Shown here piece after piece: positions 27,292 to 33,651 of a stretch of 33,651 nt of DNA. The notes under the pieces are model-generated. The model saw only the letters and a program-made list of their open reading frames with translations, searched no databases and was not told where the DNA came from. Made by a program: the position numbers and the translations under genes. The first letter of the stretch is position 1. Each line of letters begins with the position of its first letter. This DNA is from Bacteroidales bacterium (GTDB lineage: Bacteria; Bacteroidota; Bacteroidia; Bacteroidales; UBA932), in the NCBI GenBank assembly GCA_017548985.1, contig JAFYYW010000028.1, forward strand, positions 1 through 33,651, given 5' to 3'.

Positions 27292-30075
27292 ATGAAGAAG
27301 TTGTCCAATCTTATTCTTGCCCCGATCGCGTTGTCCGTTATCAGTTTGATGGTCGCATGCTCCCCTAAAGAGGAACCCATAGGACCGAATAACAATAACA
27401 ACGGACAGAAGGAAGACCCAAAGGTGGAGGTCTCAGGTGTCTCTTTGAACCATGCGACCGCCTCGCTATCAATAAGTGAGACAATCGACCTGACAGCCAC
27501 CGTATCACCCTCCAACGCTTCTGACAAAAATATCTCTTGGAGTACCTCGGACGCCAGTGTGGCCACCGTTTCCAACGGCAAGGTTACGGCATTGAAAGAG
27601 GGCACGGTCACGATAACAGCCACAGCCGGTGGTAAGACCGCCACTTGCGTAATCACGGTGGTGAAGGGTGGTTTTCCGGAAGGGAAACTCCCGGCTGACA
27701 ATGAGATATGGTACATCACTTCAGACAATAAACCCCTCACCTCAACCCGTTTGCTGAATTCCATCGGGTTGTTATCCAACACTTACAGCGGAGGAATGGG
27801 AGTACTTAAATTCAGCAAGCCCGTCACCACTTTAGAGCCTATCGCGGAAGAAGAGAAGGAGAGTATAAAGATAACGGATCTCCTTCTCCCAGATTGCGTT
27901 GAGACGATTGGCAATTTTACACTCACATACGGATTCGGGATTAAAGAGTTCAGGATACCGGCGAGTTTGAGGAAGGTGTCCGGCGGTTTCAACTCATCCC
28001 CCAAATTGGAGCGTTTCACGGGCCATAATGTATCAGAGGATGGTCGTTGCTTCATCGTCGATAATGTGTTGATAGGTTTCGCGGGGAGCGGTTTATCTTC
28101 ATATGAGATTCCTTCAGGAGTAAAACAGATAGCCAACGGGGCCCTCTCAGGTACGTCAGAATTAAAATCATTGGTCATTTCATCCACTGTTGAGACGCTT
28201 GATGAATTCTGTTTCATGAGTTCAGGTTTGGAAACCGTCACTATTCCCTCATCTGTGACAGCAATGCACCCATATGCGTTCATGTCGTGCCACGAGTTGA
28301 GGAATCTTCTTGGTGACAGCTCATTCATCTCCTCTGACCGGAAGTTCCTATATCGGGCCGAAGACGCCTGGTCACCGATGATGATCATTTTCTTCGCGGG
28401 GAAAGACGACACTTCTTACGAGATTCCTGAGGGAATCCGTGGAATCGAGGCTTATTCCTTCGAAGGCTGTACCAAGCTCAAGAGTCTGACTTTACCAAAA
28501 AGTCTCGAAATCATAAGCGGATCGAACGCTTTCCTGGGATGCGATAACCTTGAGACATTGTATGGAGCGCACACCACGGCTGATCACAAAGGATTTGTGA
28601 CCGAGAACCACTGTTTGCAATTCGTGCTCCCCAACATCGACGAGGATTATGTTATCCCGGACGATGTCACCTCACTCGGTGGACATGTGTTTGATGGCAG
28701 ACAGAATCTTCGTTCTGTCACCATGGGGGACCAAGTGACTTCCTTTGGCGATTATGTGTTCACAAGTTGCAGGTCCCTTAAAACCGTCACCTTGTCCGCG
28801 AACCTCGCGTCTGTAGGTCTCAATCCGTTCTGGTATTGTGACGCTCTGGAAGCGGTATATTTCCGGGGTATCATCCCTCCGGCTTATGGCGATTCCCAGT
28901 ACTTTGATATTCCCTCCCTCAAGTTCTATGTCCCCTCTCAATCGTTTAAGATTTACACTTCCGATGCGGGCTGGAGCAAGTTCAGGAACGCCATGGTTCC
29001 ATATGACTACACGGATTTGCCCACTCCGGACTTCTACTTGTCAAGCGACTACTCAAGAGAGGGAGAAGTGACTGTCTATCAAAAAGCTACGGAAGGAAAC
29101 GGAATAGACATAGTGTTTATGGGAGACGCCTATTCCGACCGGGAGGTAGAGAATGGCAAGTATCTCAAGGACATGAAAGGGTGCGCCGAATCGTTCTTCG
29201 GCATAGAGCCTTATAAGTCGTTCCGTCATCTCTTCAACATCTATTTCGTGACGACTGTATCCGCCACGGAGGGTTACGAACGTGGCGGCCGTAGCCTGGG
29301 AACTGTGAGGGGTAATATCACGTACATAAGCGGAAACGACGAGAAATGTTTCGAACTTGCCCTCAAGGCTGTGAAGGACGAGAGCAGGATGGACGATGTG
29401 CTGATTATCGTCTGCGGAAACCAGGATCTTTCCGGCACCGTTTATGTGAGTGGCACTTGCTTCTACTATGATCCTGAAATATGGGAGGGACATGAATATG
29501 CCTGCGGTCCCGCGGTCACATATTTCCTGAAAGTTGATGAGACCTTCGAGGGGACCGCGGATGTGCTTCGTCACGAATCCGGAGGCCACGGTTTCGCCAA
29601 ACTCGCGGACGAGTATATAGTGTCAGGAGGAATCTCGACAGATGAGATAGATAGAATAAAGACTCGCGCTCCTTACATGTGGTATTCAAATGTCGACGTA
29701 ACCTCAGACCCCACAAAGGTGAAATGGTCGGCTTTCCTTTCCGATGACCGCTACAAGAATGAAGACATCGGGGTGTACGAGGGTGGCTATACATACCAAT
29801 ATGGTGTTTGGCATCCGTCTCAGCACAGTTTGATGAATGAAAGCGCGGGTGAATTCAACGCCCCATCCCGCTACTCCATCTGGTACAGGATCCACAAACT
29901 CGCTTACGGCTCCAGCTGGAACGGCACCTATGAGGATTTCGTGACTTATGATGCTATCAACAGGGGCTCCCCCAAACCCTCCGGACCAAGGACGAGGGCG
30001 AGCGTCGCGGGAACCCGAGACCGCGTTTCGACTCCGCCTGTTCACACCGGCCGCACCTGGAAAGAGGCCAGATGA
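27292..30075 (+). CDS. Surface lipoprotein: BIG2 + BspA leucine-rich repeats + M64 metallopeptidase
   Basis: A 927-aa protein. The signal ends in lipobox MVAC (C24 region), followed by a polar linker NNNNNGQ. A BIG2 Ig-like domain (about 45-125) has the marks VSLNHATASLSISETIDLTATV, SWSTSDASVATVSNGKVTALKEGTVTITA and TCVITV. BspA-type LRR_5 repeats run from about 185 to 560 (EIPSGVKQIANGAL, TIPSSVTAMHPYAF, EIPEGIRGIEAYSF, VIPDDVTSLGGHVF). The M64 (IgA-peptidase-type) domain begins IDIVFMGDAYSDRE (about 604). Its zinc site is H761-E762-S-G-G-H766-G-F followed by D773-E774. Such proteins can bind and cut host or dietary proteins at the surface; the substrate is unknown. Base use looks more AT-rich than the glycosidase genes. 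A strong terminator follows. Confidence 0.9.
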   Translation: MKKLSNLILAPIALSVISLMVACSPKEEPIGPNNNNNGQKEDPKVEVSGVSLNHATASLSISETIDLTATVSPSNASDKNISWSTSDASVATVSNGKVTALKEGTVTITATAGGKTATCVITVVKGGFPEGKLPADNEIWYITSDNKPLTSTRLLNSIGLLSNTYSGGMGVLKFSKPVTTLEPIAEEEKESIKITDLLLPDCVETIGNFTLTYGFGIKEFRIPASLRKVSGGFNSSPKLERFTGHNVSEDGRCFIVDNVLIGFAGSGLSSYEIPSGVKQIANGALSGTSELKSLVISSTVETLDEFCFMSSGLETVTIPSSVTAMHPYAFMSCHELRNLLGDSSFISSDRKFLYRAEDAWSPMMIIFFAGKDDTSYEIPEGIRGIEAYSFEGCTKLKSLTLPKSLEIISGSNAFLGCDNLETLYGAHTTADHKGFVTENHCLQFVLPNIDEDYVIPDDVTSLGGHVFDGRQNLRSVTMGDQVTSFGDYVFTSCRSLKTVTLSANLASVGLNPFWYCDALEAVYFRGIIPPAYGDSQYFDIPSLKFYVPSQSFKIYTSDAGWSKFRNAMVPYDYTDLPTPDFYLSSDYSREGEVTVYQKATEGNGIDIVFMGDAYSDREVENGKYLKDMKGCAESFFGIEPYKSFRHLFNIYFVTTVSATEGYERGGRSLGTVRGNITYISGNDEKCFELALKAVKDESRMDDVLIIVCGNQDLSGTVYVSGTCFYYDPEIWEGHEYACGPAVTYFLKVDETFEGTADVLRHESGGHGFAKLADEYIVSGGISTDEIDRIKTRAPYMWYSNVDVTSDPTKVKWSAFLSDDRYKNEDIGVYEGGYTYQYGVWHPSQHSLMNESAGEFNAPSRYSIWYRIHKLAYGSSWNGTYEDFVTYDAINRGSPKPSGPRTRASVAGTRDRVSTPPVHTGRTWKEAR

Positions 30076-30136
30076 TCAGGTGGTGCGGAGACACAAGGTC
30101 TCTGGTAACTAAATTGCTGAATATCAGTTATTTTCC

Positions 30137-30175
30137 ACAAAAACAAGGTGCTAACTTTCAGCACTTTGTTTTTGT
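30137..30175 (+). terminator. Rho-independent terminator of the M64 gene
   Basis: ACAAAAACAAGGTGCT (30137-30152) pairs with AGCACTTTGTTTTTGT (30160-30175) over 16 positions with a single G-U pair and a 7-nt loop. The descending arm supplies the T-rich tail. The A/T-symmetrical ends would let it work in both directions, and it isolates the M64 gene from the SusC gene. Confidence 0.85.
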
Positions 30176-30308
30176 ATAAATGCCTGTGAGTCAATCATGT
30201 TCCCAGGTAATAACGTTGAGTCGTCACTTAGCTAAATACTTATTATTAAAACTGCCAGATTGTAAACACAATGTTTTCAAAAAAGCGCAATTTATATCAT
30301 TTTATTAC

Positions 30309-30316
30309 TACATTTG
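30309..30316 (+). promoter_or_regulatory. -7 box of the SusC gene
   Basis: TACATTTG is an exact TAnnTTTG match. The predicted start is near 30321, giving a 5' leader of about 76 nt. The region 19-20 bases upstream reads GCGCA and does not resemble TTTG, consistent with a promoter that needs an activator, as is usual for glycan-utilisation loci. Confidence 0.5.
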
Positions 30317-30396
30317 AGTCGTGAAGCAGTTTTTGGTATAGGACCAATCACACATCATTACACTATAACTATTATTCAACTAAACCAATTGGTGAA

Positions 30397-33300
30397 ATGA
30401 AAAAAAAACTGTTTTGGGTTTGCTTGACAACCGCGCTGCTATCCGTATTCCCGGGTTCAGTGATGTCCGCAAATCCCGCGTCCATTCCAAGCGGAGTGGT
30501 AGTTCAGCAGCAGAGGACGGTCACCGGAACGGTAAAAGACTCTAAAGGAGTGGCTATCGCCGGTGCCAATGTCATGGAGAAGGGCACTCTGAACGGTGCC
30601 ATCACCGACGCCAACGGATTCTTCAAGCTTTCCGTCCCTGCCGATGCGACTCTCGTCATCTCCTTCATCGGATTCTCTACCCAGGAAATTCCCGTAGGGA
30701 ACCAGAGCGATTTCGCCATCACGCTTCTTGACGATTCCCAGTATCTGCAGGAAGTGGTCTTCGTAGGTTACGGTACACAGAAGAAGGTGAACCTCACCGG
30801 AGCCGTTGACGTTGTTACTAGTGAAGTCCTTGACAACCGTCCCCTGTCAAACCTCACACAAGGTCTCCAGGGAGCTGTCCCGAACCTCCAGATCACATTC
30901 GCCGACGGTAAGCCTACCCGTAGTTCCGACTACCAGGTCCGCGGTACCGGATCGATCGGCCAGGGTGGTTCCGCCCTCGTCCTCATCGACGGTGTCGAAG
31001 GAGACCCGTCCCTGCTCAACCCCAGTGACGTGGCCAGTGTCTCCGTCCTGAAGGACGCTGCTTCGGCCGCCATCTACGGAGCCCGCGGAACCTTCGGTGT
31101 GATCCTCATCACCACCAAGGAGCCCAACAAGGAAAGGGTCTCCGTCAACTACACCGGAAACTTCATCATGAAGTCTCCCACCGTGGTTCCCGATGTCGTC
31201 ACTGACGGTCTGGAATTCACCGAGCTCTACCTCGAGTCCTACACAGGGTGGCAAGGTGCGAAACCCTCAAAGTTCCACTCCTCCCTGAAGATTACTGACG
31301 CTTGGCTCAACAACCTGCGCAACGGAGCGACCGGAGTTGTCACTGAATCCAACGGAAACTACTCATACTACGGAAGCACCGACTGGTTCGACATGCTTTA
31401 TAAGGACCAGGCTTACGGTCATGAGCACAATATCACCGTCCAGGGCGGCGGAGACAAGGCCAACTTCATGGTTTCCGGCCGTTACTACAATCAGGGGGGT
31501 ATCTTCGAATATGACCCTGACGACTACTCGATGTTCAACATCCGCGCAAAGGGCTCGGTCAAGGTGACCAATTGGCTCAAGGTGAGCAACAACGCCGAGT
31601 TCTCGAACATGAACTACCACAACCCCATGAATGTGGGTGAAGGTTCCGTCTGGTATGCCCTTGAGTCTGAAGGTCAGCCTGTCAACGTGATGTTCAACCC
31701 CGACGGTTCCCTGAGCCAGGGAGGTGCGACCGTCCTGGGTTCCTTCTATTACAAGAACAACTACCAGGACACCGACAGGAGGAATGTCCGCAACACCACA
31801 AGCTTCGTCGCCAATATCTTCCGTGACATCCTCACACTCAACGGTGACGCCACCGTCCGTTACACCGACAACAGGCAGAACGGCGTACAGTCTCCGGTTC
31901 CCTACAAGACCGCCGAAAACGGGGCAGTCAAGTACATGGGAAGCGCGTATGACGGCATCTACACCTCCAACCACACGAAAGGTTACATCGCCACCAACCT
32001 CTACGCGCAGTATGCGCAGACGTTCGGGAAGCATGACGTGAAACTCATGGTCGGTACAAACTATGAGCAGGAAACCTACAAATACATGTTCATGCACAGG
32101 AACTCGAAGCTCTTTGAAGGCGCTGAAGACATCGCTCTCACAACCGGTTCCGAGAACATCAATACCAACTATTACAAGTGGCGTATCGGCAGCGGCTTCT
32201 TCCGCTTCAACTACGTTTTCGCGGACCGCTACCTCTTTGAGGTCAACGGACGTTACGACGGATCCTCCAAGTTCCCTACCATCCAGCAGTGGAAGTTCTT
32301 CCCGTCCGCATCTTTCGGATGGCGCGTTTCCCAGGAACCTTTCTGGAAGATAAGCCCCGATGCCATCTCCAACCTCAAGTTCAGGGTTTCCTACGGTTCC
32401 CTCGGTAACGGTAACATCGCCGCCTACAGGTTCCAGGAACTCTTCTCGCTCGGCACCCAGGACAGGCTTCTGAACAATTCGAAGAACCTTGTCACAAGCG
32501 TTCCTTCCCCTATCCCCGCAGGATTGACCTGGGAGACTGCGACGACGGCCAACTTCGGTATGGATCTGGGCCTGTTCAATGACAAGCTAACTTTCGTAGG
32601 TGACTACTATATCCGCAAGACCACCGGCATGTACTGCGCCGGCACTGAGCTCCCCGCTGTTTATGGTGCTAGCGCTCCTAAAGGCAACTACGCCGACATG
32701 ACCACCAGAGGATGGGAGATCGTCCTTACCTGGAAGGACCAGTTCAACCTCGGCGGCAAACCCTTCTCTTATGAGATCAAGGGTACTCTCGCCGACTCCA
32801 AGTCAATCATCGACAACTACCCCAACGATGAGAAATACATCGGTGCCGGGGCAGGCACGGGCATCCAGAATTTCAACTATTATTCCGGCATGACCCTCGG
32901 TGAAATCTGGGGATTCGAGAATGACGGCTACTTCACCTCAGCTGACTTTGACGCCAACGGGAAGCAGATTGCCGGACCTAACCAGAGTTGGGTCCAGAAC
33001 AACAGCCGCCGTACCTGGGAGCCTGGTGACATCAAGTTCAAGGACCTCAACGGAGACGGCAAGATCGACTTCGGCAATTCCAAGGTAGGCGACAGCGGCG
33101 ACCGCAAGGTCATCGGTAACAAACTTCCCCGTTACACCTACAGCCTCAACCTCAACTTTGGATGGAACGGGTTGTTCCTTTCCGCATTCGTCCAGGGTGT
33201 CGGTCATCAGGATTGGTGGGCCGGCGGTGACAACTCCATGTTCTGGGGTCAGTACAGCCGTCCTTACTCGAATATCCCCGCCGACATGATCGGCAACTGG

Positions 33301-33651
33301 TGGACTCCGGATAACCCCGACGCTTATTGGCCCAGGTATACCGGATACATCGCCCATCAGGGATCCCGTACCCTCCACATTCCCCAGACCAAATACCTGC
33401 AGAATGTAGGTTATATCCGTCTGAAGAACCTGCAGTTCGGTTACAGCCTCCCGAAGAAATGGATCGAGGGTGCCAAGATGCAGTCAGCCAAGCTCTATGT
33501 CTCCGGCGAAAACCTCTGGTGCTGGTCTCCTCTGTACAAGCACAGCAAGCAGTTCGATGTCAACAGCATCATGGGTGAGGACTCCGAGACCCTCAGCCTC
33601 GTGAGTTCCGGTCTGTACAGTTCCCCTATCATGGCTGATGGTGGATCCAAC
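30397..33651 (+). CDS. SusC/RagA-type TonB-dependent outer-membrane receptor (3' end cut by window)
   Basis: 1085 codons are present and the frame is still open at the window edge. The signal peptide ends about residue 24 (VFPGSVMSA). A carboxypeptidase-regulatory-like domain follows (TVTGTVKDSKGVAIAGANVMEKGTLNGAITDANGFFKL, 41-78), then the TonB box region LQEVVFVGYGTQKK (117-130). The plug has the SusC signature: LIDGVEGDPSLLNPSDVASVSVLKDAASAAIYGARG. The rest is beta-barrel with aromatic-rich strands and the familiar NGDGKIDFGNSK loop. It imports oligosaccharides with a SusD partner, expected just beyond the edge. There is no N-terminal STN domain, so ECF-sigma signalling through it is unlikely. 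Codon use is strongly GTC/ACC/AAC-biased, as in highly expressed genes. Confidence 0.95.
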   Translation, partial: MKKKLFWVCLTTALLSVFPGSVMSANPASIPSGVVVQQQRTVTGTVKDSKGVAIAGANVMEKGTLNGAITDANGFFKLSVPADATLVISFIGFSTQEIPVGNQSDFAITLLDDSQYLQEVVFVGYGTQKKVNLTGAVDVVTSEVLDNRPLSNLTQGLQGAVPNLQITFADGKPTRSSDYQVRGTGSIGQGGSALVLIDGVEGDPSLLNPSDVASVSVLKDAASAAIYGARGTFGVILITTKEPNKERVSVNYTGNFIMKSPTVVPDVVTDGLEFTELYLESYTGWQGAKPSKFHSSLKITDAWLNNLRNGATGVVTESNGNYSYYGSTDWFDMLYKDQAYGHEHNITVQGGGDKANFMVSGRYYNQGGIFEYDPDDYSMFNIRAKGSVKVTNWLKVSNNAEFSNMNYHNPMNVGEGSVWYALESEGQPVNVMFNPDGSLSQGGATVLGSFYYKNNYQDTDRRNVRNTTSFVANIFRDILTLNGDATVRYTDNRQNGVQSPVPYKTAENGAVKYMGSAYDGIYTSNHTKGYIATNLYAQYAQTFGKHDVKLMVGTNYEQETYKYMFMHRNSKLFEGAEDIALTTGSENINTNYYKWRIGSGFFRFNYVFADRYLFEVNGRYDGSSKFPTIQQWKFFPSASFGWRVSQEPFWKISPDAISNLKFRVSYGSLGNGNIAAYRFQELFSLGTQDRLLNNSKNLVTSVPSPIPAGLTWETATTANFGMDLGLFNDKLTFVGDYYIRKTTGMYCAGTELPAVYGASAPKGNYADMTTRGWEIVLTWKDQFNLGGKPFSYEIKGTLADSKSIIDNYPNDEKYIGAGAGTGIQNFNYYSGMTLGEIWGFENDGYFTSADFDANGKQIAGPNQSWVQNNSRRTWEPGDIKFKDLNGDGKIDFGNSKVGDSGDRKVIGNKLPRYTYSLNLNFGWNGLFLSAFVQGVGHQDWWAGGDNSMFWGQYSRPYSNIPADMIGNWWTPDNPDAYWPRYTGYIAHQGSRTLHIPQTKYLQNVGYIRLKNLQFGYSLPKKWIEGAKMQSAKLYVSGENLWCWSPLYKHSKQFDVNSIMGEDSETLSLVSSGLYSSPIMADGGSN

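Larger units (their letters stand above)
30076..30396. other. 321-bp intergenic region before susC
   Basis: It holds the M64 terminator hairpin (30137-30175), then an AT-rich stretch with the -7 box TACATTTG (30309-30316) and an 80-base leader to the SusC ATG. No small open frame with a convincing start and no tRNA is seen. A weak 5-bp dyad (GAGAC/GTCTC, 30088-30102) lies just after the M64 stop. Confidence 0.6.

Noticed and set aside
29965..30075. Arg/Pro-rich C-terminal tail of the M64 protein as a frameshift product
   Set aside because: The tail ends PPVHTGRTWKEAR, which resembles the PPV...WREA-type ending I remember from Bacteroidales M64 proteins, and no better frame continues; treated as native.
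33040..33090. EF-hand-like NGDGKID motif in SusC
   Set aside because: This calcium-loop-like motif is usual in SusC barrels and not a sign of an unusual domain.

Overview
The window looks like a chromosomal segment of a Bacteroidota bacterium, most likely of the order Bacteroidales. The evidence is a SusC/RagA-type TonB-dependent receptor at the right edge, many predicted lipoproteins, the Bacteroidota-type families DUF3667, two-domain DUF1080 and BspA-LRR/M64, and at least eight upstream regions carrying the Bacteroidota promoter -7 box TAnnTTTG or a one-mismatch version of it. Base composition looks mid-50s % G+C by eye. I cannot fix the genus. There is no tRNA, rRNA, CRISPR array, transposase or phage gene.

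Layout. (1) 1-4170, minus strand: a DUF819 membrane protein with its own promoter, a 220-bp spacer rich in inverted repeats, then a run made of a 64-aa membrane protein, a two-domain DUF1080 lipoprotein and an AGE-family sugar epimerase. (2) 4198-6192, plus: Xaa-Pro aminopeptidase coupled to a DUF456 membrane protein. (3) 6248-10787, plus: a compact four-gene run. It holds a tetraheme NapC/NrfH-like cytochrome fused to a SUMF1-like domain, a Tat-lipoprotein Gfo/Idh/MocA oxidoreductase, a Tat-lipoprotein TIM-barrel isomerase and a HAD phosphatase, with 4-nt and 16-nt overlaps between the last three. (4) 10782-14959, minus: a secreted protein of unknown function and a GH2 beta-galactosidase that carries a REP-like repeat inside its reading frame. 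(5) 15012-19099: GH51 arabinofuranosidase (plus) facing an esterase/serine-hydrolase pair (minus). (6) 19180-24445: an ABC exporter (plus) converging on a minus-strand run of DUF3667 protein, GH43 and a second Tat-type Gfo/Idh/MocA enzyme. (7) 24501-30075, plus: a lipoprotein resembling alpha-toroid glycosidases, an anchored protein of unknown function, and a BIG2/LRR/M64 surface protein ended by a strong hairpin terminator. (8) 30397 to the right edge: a SusC receptor, cut by the window, probably the first gene of a polysaccharide-utilisation locus.

How the parts may work together. Much of the window concerns plant-type glycans at the cell surface and in the periplasm: GH51, GH43, GH2, a CE1-like esterase and SusC. 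The most interesting part is the exported oxidoreductase set. Exported Gfo/Idh/MocA enzymes, a two-domain DUF1080 protein (Pfam name: 3-keto-disaccharide hydrolase), an exported sugar-isomerase fold and an AGE epimerase suggest oxidative glycoside breakdown through 3-keto-sugars. The membrane-anchored tetraheme-SUMF1 fusion at the head of one oxidoreductase operon may link that oxidation to the quinone pool. That link is inference; the gene order, motifs and signal peptides are read directly.
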